DNA of 64,000 nucleotides, taken from the NCBI GenBank assembly GCA_002280555.1, contig NCEE01000014.1, positions 18,152-82,151 on the forward strand, in the 5' to 3' direction. Below are positions 1 through 8,313 of the stretch, piece after piece (the first letter of the stretch is position 1; each line of letters begins with the position of its first letter). The translations under genes were made by a program, and so were the position numbers. The stretch is from Sphingomonas sp. 32-62-10. GTDB taxonomy: Bacteria; Pseudomonadota; Alphaproteobacteria; Sphingomonadales; Sphingomonadaceae. Below the pieces are notes generated by a model. It was not told where the DNA came from. It searched no databases and saw nothing but the letters and a program-made list of their open reading frames with translations.

Positions 1-185
1 GTCCAGTTGCCTTGCAGACGTACCTGAGGATTGGGCACGCACCAGATTTCGCCGGTGTCGTTTATCGCGGTGACCCAGATTAGGTTATGTTCCTGCCCGT
101 AATCGATCACGGCAAAGGCAAAGCCTGCGCCCTTGTCGACGATATGGACGGGGATGGTCGGGTCGAGCTGTTGAAAAGCCATCAT
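1..185 (-). CDS. Small conserved hypothetical protein, C-terminus cut by window edge
   Basis: The minus-strand frame opens at ATG 185 (a second ATG follows at 182) and runs off the left edge, giving 61 codons with no stop. The visible peptide begins MMAFQQLDPTIPVHIVDKG and includes DYGQEHNLIWV and GEIWCVPNPQVRLQGNW. It has no signal peptide or membrane segment. It reads as a small beta-rich cytosolic protein of a kind I associate with sphingomonads and caulobacters, of unknown function. The codon pattern is that of a real gene. The remainder lies outside the window, so size and domain content are unknown. Confidence 0.6.
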   Translation of the reverse strand, partial: MMAFQQLDPTIPVHIVDKGAGFAFAVIDYGQEHNLIWVTAINDTGEIWCVPNPQVRLQGNW

Positions 186-255
186 GTTTCTCCGACGGGC
201 TCAAGTGCTCGTCGGGCATGTTGGTTCCCGCAAACGGAACCTGATCGGCATGTGG

Positions 256-1188
256 TCAGTCGATGAAGGACCGCATCGTCGCGGCAACGCCCTTCTCGAA
301 TGGCGTCACGTCCGACCAGAAGCGGGCTTTCCATTTGGTCGCATCGACATGATAGGGCCGATCCCATTGAAAGCGCATCTCGCCCAATTCGCGCAGGAAC
401 GGCATGAACAGCGCCAGCGTTTGCCTGACGATGCCGGGGAAGGTGCGAAGCCGAAGCTTCACCCCGGCCTTACGGGCACCGAGCGCCAGGATTTGCCGGG
501 TCGTCATCGTTGGGGCGCAGGGCATGTGCCAGGCCTGGCCGAACGCATCGTCATCCGCATCGATCAGCGTCACCATCGCCCGGCCGATATCGGGGACATA
601 GGCATAATCATGCGGCTGATCGGGCGAAAAAACGAACATCGCTGGCTTGCCCTTGGCGATTGCGGCGAGCCCGGTTTCGCCGATGTGTGACAATAACACG
701 CCGGGGCCGTAGAAATCGGGTGCCCGCAGCGCGGCAACCTGCACGCGAGCATCGGCCTGCCACATCTGCGTGATCTTCGCCCGCGCCGCTGGTTTCTGGC
801 CCGTGTCGCTCAGTGCCATGGTTTCGACCAGTGGCGCGCGCTGGGGGCCATACATGTAGAGATTGTCGAAAAAGATCATCCGCACGCCTTCAGCTGCGCA
901 GGCATCGAGCAGGTTCTGCATCGCGACCGGCCAACGCTTTGCCCAGACCTTGCCGGTATAGTCGAAGCCAACCGCCACCGCGACCTGCGCGGCCCCCTGC
1001 ACGGCGGCGCGAACCGACGCGGCGTCGAGGATGTCGCAGTGCGTGAAGCCAACACCTGCGGGCAGGTCGGCGGGGCGTGACCGCTGGGCAATGCGCACCG
1101 GCGTGCCCCGCGCCTGCAACAGCGCGACGGTCTCGCGGCCGACAGGGCCGTATCCCATCATCAGAACGTCTTTGGTCGTCATCGTCAT
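256..1188 (-). CDS. NAD(P)-dependent epimerase/dehydratase (extended SDR-like)
   Basis: A 310-aa protein whose N-terminus carries a Rossmann dinucleotide-binding loop, GYGPVGRET (about residues 12-20), typical of the atypical/extended short-chain dehydrogenase fold. The segment FFDNLYMYGPQ near residue 110 matches the position of the active-site region in NAD-dependent epimerase/dehydratases (Tyr present, classical YxxxK not obvious). The substrate cannot be named. The start at ATG 1188 is preceded by a good ribosome site (AGGAG, about 8 nt upstream). The gene is divergent from the LysR regulator at 1264 with only 75 nt between them, the usual arrangement for a LysR regulator and its target. 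Confidence 0.8.
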   Translation of the reverse strand: MTMTTKDVLMMGYGPVGRETVALLQARGTPVRIAQRSRPADLPAGVGFTHCDILDAASVRAAVQGAAQVAVAVGFDYTGKVWAKRWPVAMQNLLDACAAEGVRMIFFDNLYMYGPQRAPLVETMALSDTGQKPAARAKITQMWQADARVQVAALRAPDFYGPGVLLSHIGETGLAAIAKGKPAMFVFSPDQPHDYAYVPDIGRAMVTLIDADDDAFGQAWHMPCAPTMTTRQILALGARKAGVKLRLRTFPGIVRQTLALFMPFLRELGEMRFQWDRPYHVDATKWKARFWSDVTPFEKGVAATMRSFID

Positions 1189-1236
1189 GGTCCGTCTCCT
1201 CGTGATGAACGCGGTGTAGGAGGGTCTTGACCATGA

Positions 1237-1253
1237 ATGAAATGCAAGTTCAT
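1237..1253. promoter_or_regulatory. Candidate LysR operator (ATGAA-N7-TTCAT)
   Basis: A perfect 5-7-5 inverted repeat, ATGAA at 1237-1241 and TTCAT at 1249-1253, lies in the 75-nt divergent gap between the SDR gene (start 1188) and the LysR gene (start 1264). LysR-type regulators bind imperfect dyads in exactly such gaps. The dyad is short, so chance occurrence is possible. Confidence 0.35.
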
Positions 1254-1263
1254 CATATCAACC

Positions 1264-2202
1264 ATGCACGAGAAGCATTTACGCGCGATCGATCTAAACC
1301 TGCTGCCGGTGCTGGAGGCGCTCCTGCGGCACCGCAACGCCACGCGCGCGGGGGCCGAAGTGGGGCTCAGCCAGCCAGCGATGAGCCGGGCGCTGGGGCG
1401 ATTGCGCTATCTGCTTGATGATCCGCTGCTGGTGCGCGGCCCCGGCGGTGCGATGCTGTCGCCAAGGGCAGAGGCGCTGCGCCAGCCGCTAGCCGCGTTG
1501 CTGGCCGAGGTGCGGACGTTGCTTACCGATCCGCCGTTCGATCCGGCTGGTGAACAGCGGACCATGCGTATCGCCATGACCGATTCGCAGGCCGATCTGC
1601 TGCTCGCGCCGCTCGTCCGGCGGGTCGGTATGGCCGCGCGCGGAATCGTCATCGAATGGTTGCCGATCGCCCCTGGCCTGCCGGAGCGGATGCTGACGGG
1701 GGAGATCGATTTGACGCTCGCGCTCGATACCACGCCGCTGCCGCGCGGCGCGGCGTCCGAACCGTTGCTGGCGGATGCGCTAGCTGTGGTGGTGCGCTGC
1801 GGCCATCCCTGTGGTGGAATATGGTCGATGGCGGATTATGCCCGCTACCCAAGCGTCGTCGTGTCGCTGCTTGGGGACCGGGCGTCGGAAATCGATGCCG
1901 AGCTTGCCGCTGCCGGATTGGAACGGCCGATCACCGCGATCGTGCCGACGTTTCGCGCCGCTGCCGATATCGTCGCGGTCACCGATAGCGTGACGACAAT
2001 CTCGCGCGCCTTTGCGGCGGGGCTGGCGGGCCCTTTGGGATTAATGTTGATCGCGCCACCGCTGGCCCAGATAAGGCTGGGCGTCGTTGCGGTCTGGGCG
2101 CGTTATCGTAGCAGCGATCCGGCACTAGGCTGGCTGCGCGCCATGCTCCGTGAAGTGGCGCAGCAGGTCACCGATCAGGGCTCCAGCTCGACATCCCAGT
2201 AA
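1264..2202 (+). CDS. LysR-family transcriptional regulator
   Basis: About 312 aa. The N-terminal winged helix-turn-helix is clear: DLNLLPVLEALLRHRNATRA followed by LSQPAMSRALGRLR and the LVR wing. The rest matches a periplasmic-binding-protein-like effector domain. I place the start at ATG 1264, because LysR proteins begin 5-10 residues before the DLNLL motif; an in-frame ATG at 1237 would add 9 residues and lies inside the candidate operator. It is divergent from the SDR gene it probably controls. The 3' end overlaps the end of the convergent HNH gene by 28 nt. The effector is unknown. Confidence 0.9.
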   Translation: MHEKHLRAIDLNLLPVLEALLRHRNATRAGAEVGLSQPAMSRALGRLRYLLDDPLLVRGPGGAMLSPRAEALRQPLAALLAEVRTLLTDPPFDPAGEQRTMRIAMTDSQADLLLAPLVRRVGMAARGIVIEWLPIAPGLPERMLTGEIDLTLALDTTPLPRGAASEPLLADALAVVVRCGHPCGGIWSMADYARYPSVVVSLLGDRASEIDAELAAAGLERPITAIVPTFRAAADIVAVTDSVTTISRAFAAGLAGPLGLMLIAPPLAQIRLGVVAVWARYRSSDPALGWLRAMLREVAQQVTDQGSSSTSQ

Positions 2203-2759
2203 AGCCAGTCATGCCAGGTTTCGTGCAGATAGTTGGGCGGGAAGCGGCGGCCATGTTCCTGCAGGTGCCAGCTGGTCGGACGGATCGGCGCGACATGGAG
2301 CGGCATATGGGCCTGCTTTGGCGTGCGGCCGCCTTTTTTCAGGTTGCAGGGCGCGCAGGCGGTGACGACGTTTTCCCAAGTCGTGCGGCCCTTTTGGGCG
2401 CGGGGGATGACGTGATCAAAGGTGAGATCGCGACCCGACCCACAATATTGGCAGGTGAATTTGTCGCGGAGGAACAGGTTGAAGCGGGTAAAGGCGGGGA
2501 ATTGCGAGGGTTTGACGAATTGCTTGAGCGCGATGACTGAAGGCAGCTTCAGCCTCGCGGTGGGACTTCGCACCTCTCGCTCATAATTGGCGACGATATC
2601 GACCCGGTCGAGAAACACCGCTTTTACCGCGGTCTGCCAGGGCCACACGCTCAGTGGATAATAACTCAGCGGGGTATAATCGGCATTCAGGACAAGCGCG
2701 GGGCAACTGTCCGGATGACGGACCATATCCGGGTGCCGGATAAGATCGGGATGATACAT
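2175..2759 (-). CDS. HNH endonuclease family protein
   Basis: 194 aa. The C-terminal half carries a zinc-supported HNH module: CQYCG, then DLTFDHVIPRAQKG, then NVVTACAPCNLKKG, that is two CxxC pairs around the His-Asn-His core. The N-terminal part (PALVLNADYTPLSYYPLSVW) is the usual lead-in of the widespread bacterial HNH/RRXRR-like family. Start ATG 2759 is chosen because homology begins there; the frame stays open further upstream. Members of this family are chromosomal proteins of unknown role, not known restriction enzymes. Its 3' end overlaps the LysR gene on the other strand by 28 nt. Confidence 0.85.
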   Translation of the reverse strand: MYHPDLIRHPDMVRHPDSCPALVLNADYTPLSYYPLSVWPWQTAVKAVFLDRVDIVANYEREVRSPTARLKLPSVIALKQFVKPSQFPAFTRFNLFLRDKFTCQYCGSGRDLTFDHVIPRAQKGRTTWENVVTACAPCNLKKGGRTPKQAHMPLHVAPIRPTSWHLQEHGRRFPPNYLHETWHDWLYWDVELEP

Positions 2760-2822
2760 TTTACCTCCCAGATGCGCCTTAACGCCTTCTCCCCATCGCC
2801 TTTCGCCGACTAGGATGACGGC

Positions 2823-3746
2823 ATGATGACATCCAGCGCGACTCGCGGTCAAGAGCCGGATACGGGGCAGGTTGATAATCGCCGCGAGCCGATTGTTTCC
2901 CGCTTCGCCCCCAGCCCGACAGGCGCGCTGCACCTTGGCCATGCGCTGTCGGCGGTGTTGGCGCATGATCTGGCACGCGCCGCCGGGGGCCGCTTCCTGC
3001 TGCGGATCGAGGATATCGATGGCGGCCGCAGCCGCTCCGAGCATGTTGCCGGTATATTGTCCGATTTGCGCTGGCTGGGTCTCTCCTTCGACGGTCCCGT
3101 CCTTCACCAATCGACGCGGCAAGTCGCTTACGAGGCGGCGCTGGAGCAGCTTGCCGGAATGGAGTTGCTGTATCCCTGTTTTTGCACCCGCGCAGATATC
3201 GCCGCGAGCGCCGGGGCACCGCAGGCGGGGGACGATGTGTCGATCTATCCCGGCACCTGTCGCGGCCTTACCCCGGCGGAACGGCAGGCGCGGATCGCCA
3301 CCACGCCGCATGCCTGGCGGATCGACATGGCAAGCGCGGTCGCTTTGGCCGGTCCGCTCGATTGGCATGATGCCGATGCAGGTCGAGTGATTGCCGATTC
3401 CATGGCGCACGGCGATGTTGTGCTCGCGCGCAAGGATGCGCTCGCGAGCTATCATCTGGCCGTGACGGTCGATGATGCCGCGCAAGGCGTGACTGATGTG
3501 GTGCGCGGGGCCGATCTGTTCGCCGCCACGCACGTCCACCGTTTACTGCAGGCGCTGCTCGAGCTGCCGACACTGCGCTATCATCACCATGCGCTGCTGG
3601 CGGATGAATCTGGCAAGCGGCTCGCCAAGCGTCACGGAGCACCGTCGCTGGCACTACTGCGCGCAGAGGGTCAGGACGGTGCGGCATTGGCTCAAATGCT
3701 GCGCGCCGGGCGACTCCCCATTGGCATCGGCACCATCAGCGCCTAG
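2823..3746 (+). CDS. gluQ: Glutamyl-Q tRNA(Asp) synthetase
   Basis: 307 aa. A class I aminoacyl-tRNA synthetase catalytic core resembling GluRS but lacking the anticodon-binding domain, which is the hallmark of GluQ-RS. This enzyme puts glutamate on queuosine 34 of tRNA-Asp. Visible motifs: RFAPSPTGALHLGH (HIGH motif, residues 27-40), RIEDIDGGR, a zinc-type CFC...YPGTC set, and GKRLAKRHGA as the KMSKS equivalent. A second ATG follows immediately at 2826; either could be used. A probable queuosine-precursor transporter lies at 10.5 kb, consistent with a queuosine-using cell. Confidence 0.93.
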   Translation: MMTSSATRGQEPDTGQVDNRREPIVSRFAPSPTGALHLGHALSAVLAHDLARAAGGRFLLRIEDIDGGRSRSEHVAGILSDLRWLGLSFDGPVLHQSTRQVAYEAALEQLAGMELLYPCFCTRADIAASAGAPQAGDDVSIYPGTCRGLTPAERQARIATTPHAWRIDMASAVALAGPLDWHDADAGRVIADSMAHGDVVLARKDALASYHLAVTVDDAAQGVTDVVRGADLFAATHVHRLLQALLELPTLRYHHHALLADESGKRLAKRHGAPSLALLRAEGQDGAALAQMLRAGRLPIGIGTISA

Positions 3747-3755
3747 ATATGCCGC

Positions 3756-3983
3756 ATGACAGTATTTCTCGCCATTTTGCTGGTCGCGGCGATGATCGCG
3801 ACTCTCGTTGCGCTGGTGCGCGGCATCATCAGCTTTTTGCAGGCCACCGAAGCCGATCTTAAAGGCACCGGCCCCAGCGTGGCGAGTGCGAAATCGAACA
3901 AGATGATGCAGCAGCGGATTTTCTTCCAGGCACTGGCGATCCTGATCGTGGTCGCGATCCTGTTCGTCACCGGTCGTACGTGA
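3756..3983 (+). CDS. HIG1-domain / twin transmembrane protein
   Basis: 75 aa with two hydrophobic helices (about residues 3-25 and 55-72) separated by a polar loop, and a motif resembling the hypoxia-induced protein conserved region (HIG1). In mitochondria HIG1 proteins associate with cytochrome oxidase; the bacterial function is not settled. It starts 9 nt after gluQ and ends 19 nt before the cobalamin adenosyltransferase, so the three are probably one transcript. Confidence 0.7.
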   Translation: MTVFLAILLVAAMIATLVALVRGIISFLQATEADLKGTGPSVASAKSNKMMQQRIFFQALAILIVVAILFVTGRT

Positions 3984-4002
3984 CGCAGGGGCCAGCGCGC
4001 CC

Positions 4003-4572
4003 GTGGTAAAGCTCAACCGAATCTACACCCGCACCGGCGATGACGGCACGACCGGGCTTGTCGATGGCTCCCGCGTCGCCAAAACCGATTTGCGGCTCAT
4101 CGCGATCGGCGATGTCGATGAGGCGAACAGCGCGATCGGCGTTGCCATTTTCGCGATCGAAGACAGCGCCATCTCGGTCGCGCTCACGCAGATTCAGAAT
4201 GATCTGTTCGATCTGGGCGCCGATCTGGCGACCCCGGGCGATGATTTCACCCCGTCGGAGATGGTGTTGCGGATCGTGCCGAGCCAGGTCGCCCGGCTCG
4301 AAGCGGAAATCGACGCGATGAATGCCCATCTCGCGCCGCTCACCAGCTTCATCCTGCCCGGTGGCACATCGGGGGCGGCCTCGCTTCATCTCGCCCGCGC
4401 GATTGTTCGTCGGGCAGAACGCGCAGCGGTGGCGGCGGCAGGAATCGTGCCCATCAATCCCCAAGCGGTGTCTTATCTCAACCGTTTGTCGGATTTTCTG
4501 TTCGTCTGCGCGCGATTGGTGAACACTCCGGCCGGTGGCGACGTTCTTTGGGTGCCCGGGGCGTCGCGCTAG
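4003..4572 (+). CDS. Cob(I)yrinic acid a,c-diamide adenosyltransferase, PduO type
   Basis: 189 aa. It transfers the 5'-deoxyadenosyl group of ATP to cob(I)alamin, making adenosylcobalamin. The N-terminal signature IYTRTGDDGTTGLVDGSR and the ATP-contact segment GDVDEANSAIG are diagnostic of the PduO/MMAB family, as is the RAERAAV helix and the C-terminal LNRLSDFLFVCAR segment. The start is GTG 4003, which places the TRTGD motif at the expected distance; there is no ATG alternative. It belongs to the gluQ-HIG1 transcription unit. Confidence 0.93.
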   Translation: MVKLNRIYTRTGDDGTTGLVDGSRVAKTDLRLIAIGDVDEANSAIGVAIFAIEDSAISVALTQIQNDLFDLGADLATPGDDFTPSEMVLRIVPSQVARLEAEIDAMNAHLAPLTSFILPGGTSGAASLHLARAIVRRAERAAVAAAGIVPINPQAVSYLNRLSDFLFVCARLVNTPAGGDVLWVPGASR

Positions 4573-4606
4573 GGCGCTGCGCAACACGAAATCGAAGGGG
4601 ACGACC

Positions 4607-5881
4607 ATGCAGACAGAACGCCACAGCGTTGCCGATCCGCTTGCGCTGGCGGAACGCTATGCATCGGTGCGGGCGCTGTCGACGGCCCTGGTCGCTCCCT
4701 TGTCCGACGCCGATGCCAGTGTGCAGTCGATGGACGATGCCTCGCCCGCGAAATGGCACCTCGCCCACACGACATGGTTCTTTGAGACGTTTGTCCTGCG
4801 CGATTTCGTGCCTGGTTATGAGCTTTACGATCCGCAGTTCCCGTTCCTGTTCAACAGCTATTACGAAGCGGAAGGGGCTCGCCACGCGCGGGGACGCCGC
4901 GGGATGATTACGCGGCCAACACTGGCGGCGGTGCGGGAATACCGGACGGCGATCGATCTGGCGCTGATCACGGCCATCCCCGATCTGCCTTCGGCGGCAC
5001 GCGATCTGATCACGCTGGGCTGTCATCATGAAGAGCAGCATCAGGAACTGCTGATTACGGACATATTGCACCTTCTTGCGCAGAACCCGATCGAACCCGC
5101 GCTATGGCCAGCCGCGCGAAAGGTGCCGGTGGCGATGCCAAGCCCGATCAACTGGGTCGAACATCCCGGTGGCATCGTAGAGATCGGCCACGATGGTGAC
5201 GGTTTCGCCTTTGATGCCGAGGGGCCGCGTCATCAGACGCTGTTGGCCCGGCATGCGCTGGCCGATCGCACCGTCTCCAATGGCGAGTGGGCAGCCTTCA
5301 TTGCCGATGGCGGTTATCGAGACCCGCGCCACTGGCTGGCCGATGGCTGGGCCTGGGTCCAGCGCGAGGGGATCACCGCACCGCTTTACTGGGAAGAACG
5401 CGACGGCGGCTGGACTCGCTTCGGCCTGGATGGACGGCGCGCAATCGATCCGGCGGCACCGGTGACGCATATCAGCTTTTATGAGGCCGATGCCTATGCC
5501 AGCTGGGCCGGCGCCCGGTTGCCGACTGAGGCCGAATGGGAAGCGGCCGTGCAATCGCAAGATCCTGAAAGCGGCAATCAGCTCGATCTGGCAGGTCCAG
5601 TCGAACCACGGCCTGCTATTTCTGGCCCGGCATTTTTTGGGGATGTGTGGGAATGGACCGGCAGTGCTTTTCGCCCTTATCCGGGTTTTCGCGCGGCCGA
5701 AGGTGCTGTGGGTGAGTATAATGGCAAGTTCATGAGCGGACAGTGCGTGCTGCGCGGCGGCTCCTGCGCCACCCCGCGCGGCCATGTGCGCGCCAGCTAC
5801 CGCAATTTCTTCTACCCACACCAGCGCTGGCAATTCACCGGCGTCCGTCTGGCCAAAGATCTGCAAGCGGGGGATTTGTAA
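4607..5881 (+). CDS. egtB: Ergothioneine biosynthesis sulfoxide synthase EgtB
   Basis: 424 aa. An iron-dependent enzyme that couples the trimethylated histidine hercynine to a thiol donor with oxygen. The N-terminal DinB-like domain supplies the iron ligands: WHLAH (His51) and the HHEEQHQE segment (His141, His145), the 3-His pattern of EgtB. The C-terminal formylglycine-enzyme-like fold is seen in LPTEAEWEAAV, DVWEWTGSAF, VLRGGSC and a terminal RWQFTGVRLAKD. The start is ATG 4607 behind AAGGGG; the frame is open further upstream but that part has no homology. The stop is 2 nt from the egtD start. No egtA (gamma-glutamylcysteine ligase) or egtE is nearby, so the thiol donor may be cysteine or come from elsewhere. 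Confidence 0.95.
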   Translation: MQTERHSVADPLALAERYASVRALSTALVAPLSDADASVQSMDDASPAKWHLAHTTWFFETFVLRDFVPGYELYDPQFPFLFNSYYEAEGARHARGRRGMITRPTLAAVREYRTAIDLALITAIPDLPSAARDLITLGCHHEEQHQELLITDILHLLAQNPIEPALWPAARKVPVAMPSPINWVEHPGGIVEIGHDGDGFAFDAEGPRHQTLLARHALADRTVSNGEWAAFIADGGYRDPRHWLADGWAWVQREGITAPLYWEERDGGWTRFGLDGRRAIDPAAPVTHISFYEADAYASWAGARLPTEAEWEAAVQSQDPESGNQLDLAGPVEPRPAISGPAFFGDVWEWTGSAFRPYPGFRAAEGAVGEYNGKFMSGQCVLRGGSCATPRGHVRASYRNFFYPHQRWQFTGVRLAKDLQAGDL

Positions 5882-5883
5882 GC

Positions 5884-6861
5884 GTGCTCAAACCCGAAAT
5901 CGAAGATGGTCAGGCGAGCCTCGCCGATCCGTCATTTCGTGCCGATGTGCTGAACGGTTTTGCGATGCGTCCGCGCGCCATTCCCGCACGCTGGTTTTAT
6001 GATCGGCGCGGCTCCGAATTGTTCGAACAGATCACCGACCTGCCCGAATATTACCCGACCCGGATCGAAGCCGGCATCCTCCGCGATAATGGCCCGGCAA
6101 TTGCCGACCGTATCGGCGCGGGCCGCGCGGTCGTGGAATTCGGGTCGGGCTCCTCCGCCAAAACGCCTTTGCTGCTGCGCGCAATCGATCCCGCCGCCTA
6201 TGTGCCGATCGATATCTCGGGCGATTTCCTCCGCGAATCCTCAGCCGCGCTGTCATCCGCGTTCCCCGGTTTACCCGTTCACCCGATCGAGGCCGATTTC
6301 ATGCACCCGATCGCACTGCCCGCTGGTGTCGCAGATCTCCCCAAGCTCGGCTTTTTCCCCGGGTCGACCATCGGCAATATGATCCCGGCGTCGGCGGTCG
6401 ATCTGTTGCGGGCCATGCGCAAATGGCTCGATACCGGTGCGATGCTGCTGATCGGCATGGACCGGCTGAAAGACGAAGGCGTGTTGGTGCGCGCCTATGA
6501 CGATGCGCAAGGCGTGACGGCGGCGTTCAACCTCAACCTGCTGGAGCGGATCAACCGCGAGCTTGACGGGACGATCCCGGTCGAGGCGTTTCGCCACCGC
6601 GCGATCTGGAATGACATGCGGTCACGGATCGAAATGCATCTCGAGGCGCAGCGCGACATCGATTTCACGATCGAGGGGCGGCCCTTTGCGATGGCGGCGG
6701 GGGAAACGGTGCATACCGAGAACAGCCATAAATACGGCCCCCGCGACGCGCGCATTCTGCTCCGCGCCGGCGGCTGGACGCCGATCGCTGAGTGGACCGA
6801 TGCGGATGATCGCTTCGCGTTGATCCTGGCCGAAGCGCAGGCACCACGCACGGCACCGTAA
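5884..6861 (+). CDS. egtD: L-histidine N(alpha)-methyltransferase EgtD
   Basis: 325 aa. It makes hercynine by three SAM-dependent methylations of histidine. Diagnostic segments are IPARWFYDRRGSELFEQIT, LPEYYPTRIEAGIL, the SAM-binding VVEFGSGSSAKT, FFPGSTIGNM and the C-terminal ENSHKYGPRD. I place the start at GTG 5884, two nt after the egtB stop, because the protein family begins there and no ATG is suitably placed. The pair egtB-egtD is clearly co-transcribed and translationally coupled. Confidence 0.95.
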   Translation: MLKPEIEDGQASLADPSFRADVLNGFAMRPRAIPARWFYDRRGSELFEQITDLPEYYPTRIEAGILRDNGPAIADRIGAGRAVVEFGSGSSAKTPLLLRAIDPAAYVPIDISGDFLRESSAALSSAFPGLPVHPIEADFMHPIALPAGVADLPKLGFFPGSTIGNMIPASAVDLLRAMRKWLDTGAMLLIGMDRLKDEGVLVRAYDDAQGVTAAFNLNLLERINRELDGTIPVEAFRHRAIWNDMRSRIEMHLEAQRDIDFTIEGRPFAMAAGETVHTENSHKYGPRDARILLRAGGWTPIAEWTDADDRFALILAEAQAPRTAP

Positions 6862-6934
6862 CAGCGGCGCGCTTCTTTTGCTTCGCAAACGGGGTTGGCG
6901 GCGATATGCCCCGCGTCAACGGACAGGAGCGAGC

Positions 6935-7804
6935 ATGAAGACGATCGGCGTTATTGGGGCAGGGCAAATGGGCGCGGGGATCGCGCAGGTATCGGCACAA
7001 TCGGGCTATACCGTGTTGCTGTCGGACGTCGATCTGGCGCGTGCCGAGGCTGGCAAGGCGGGGATCGCCAAAGCGCTCGACCGGCTGGTGACCAAGGAAA
7101 AGATCACCGGTGACACCCGCGACGCCGCGCTGTCGCTGATCACGCCGGTCGCGAGCGTCGAGGCGATGGGGCCGTGCGATCTGGTGATCGAAGCCGCGAC
7201 CGAGCGCGAGGAAATCAAGCGCGCGATCTTCGCAGCGGTGGGCAAGGTGATGCGCGCCGATGCGATCCTCGCCTCCAACACCTCGTCGATACCGATCACC
7301 CGGCTGGCGCAGGCCGCACCCGATGCCAGCCGCTTCATGGGCGTCCACTTTTTCAACCCGGTACCGGTAATGGGGCTGATCGAGCTGATCCGCGGCCTCG
7401 CCACTTCCGACGCGACCGTCGCGAGCGTCGAGGCGTTCGGCCAGTCGCTCGGCAAGGCGATCGTCCACGCCAATGATGCGCCGGGTTTCATCGTCAACCG
7501 CGTGCTGATGCCGATGATCAACGAAGCGATCTTTGCGCTGGGTGAGGGCGTGGCGACGATGCGCGATATCGATACCGCGTGCATGCTCGGCTTGAACCAC
7601 CCGATGGGGCCGCTGACGCTCGCCGATTTCATCGGGCTCGATACCTGCCTGGAGATCATTCGCGTGCTGCACGACGGCACCGGCGATCCCAAATTTCGCC
7701 CCGCGCCGCTGCTCGTCAAATATGTCGAGGCCGGCTGGTATGGCCGCAAGGTCAAACGCGGTTTCTATGACTATTCGGGTGCCGAACCGGAGCCGACGCG
7801 ATGA
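6935..7804 (+). CDS. 3-hydroxybutyryl-CoA dehydrogenase
   Basis: 289 aa. It oxidises 3-hydroxyacyl-CoA with NAD(P). The Rossmann motif GVIGAGQMGAGIAQV opens the protein (residues 5-19). The catalytic His of the family lies in MGVHFFNPVPVM, and the C-terminal dimerisation domain has NDAPGFIVNRVLMPM, GLNHPMGPL and GRKVKRGFYDY. Length and motifs are those of the Hbd/PaaH single-function enzyme, not the fused FadB. The start is ATG 6935 with GGACAGGAG upstream. It overlaps the next gene by 4 nt (ATGA). It may feed butyrate or PHA metabolism together with phaC and phaB elsewhere in the window. Confidence 0.92.
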   Translation: MKTIGVIGAGQMGAGIAQVSAQSGYTVLLSDVDLARAEAGKAGIAKALDRLVTKEKITGDTRDAALSLITPVASVEAMGPCDLVIEAATEREEIKRAIFAAVGKVMRADAILASNTSSIPITRLAQAAPDASRFMGVHFFNPVPVMGLIELIRGLATSDATVASVEAFGQSLGKAIVHANDAPGFIVNRVLMPMINEAIFALGEGVATMRDIDTACMLGLNHPMGPLTLADFIGLDTCLEIIRVLHDGTGDPKFRPAPLLVKYVEAGWYGRKVKRGFYDYSGAEPEPTR

Positions 7805-8313
7805 TGAGAGTGATTTTTGCGGCACTGGCGCTTGTCGCCGCGCCTGCCGTCGCCCAGCAGGCAACACCGGTGTCAGCCGCCCCTGCAACGACGCCAGCCC
7901 AAGCGCCTGCACCCCCTTATGGTGCGTCAATCACGCTGGCAGAGGCGCAGCGCTTGGTCGATCGCGCGCTTGCGGCCGGTCGGGCGCGCGGACTGCGCAT
8001 CGCGGTCGCCATCGTCGAACCGAGCGCGAGCCTGGTCGCTTTCGCTCGGCTCGACGATACGCAATATGGGTCGATCCTCGTCGCGCAGGAGAAGGCGGGT
8101 ACTGCCGCGCGCTTCCGTACGCCGACTGCGGCGATGGCCAAGGCCGTGCTCGATGGGCGCGTGACAACATTGGCGCTGCCGGGCGCAGTACCGATTGCGG
8201 GTGGGCGACCGATCATCGTCGGCGGCAAGATCATCGGTGCGATCGGTATATCGGGCGCGACCTCCGCCGAGGATGACGAGATCGCAGGCGCCGCGCTGGC
8301 CGATCTGCGCTAG
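7801..8313 (+). CDS. Exported GlcG/HbpS-family heme-binding-like protein
   Basis: 170 aa. An N-terminal signal peptide (residues 1-18, ending PAVAQQ) is followed by a Pro/Ala-rich linker and a GlcG/HbpS domain: ITLAEAQRLVDRALAAGRAR, VAIVEPSASLVAFARLDD, GAVPIAGGRPI and GKIIGAIGISG. The family includes a heme-binding sensor protein and proteins of unknown role, so function is only suggested. It starts within the stop of the dehydrogenase gene (ATGA overlap), so the two are co-translated. Its 3' end overlaps the convergent TMEM175 gene by 4 nt. Confidence 0.82.
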   Translation: MMRVIFAALALVAAPAVAQQATPVSAAPATTPAQAPAPPYGASITLAEAQRLVDRALAAGRARGLRIAVAIVEPSASLVAFARLDDTQYGSILVAQEKAGTAARFRTPTAAMAKAVLDGRVTTLALPGAVPIAGGRPIIVGGKIIGAIGISGATSAEDDEIAGAALADLR

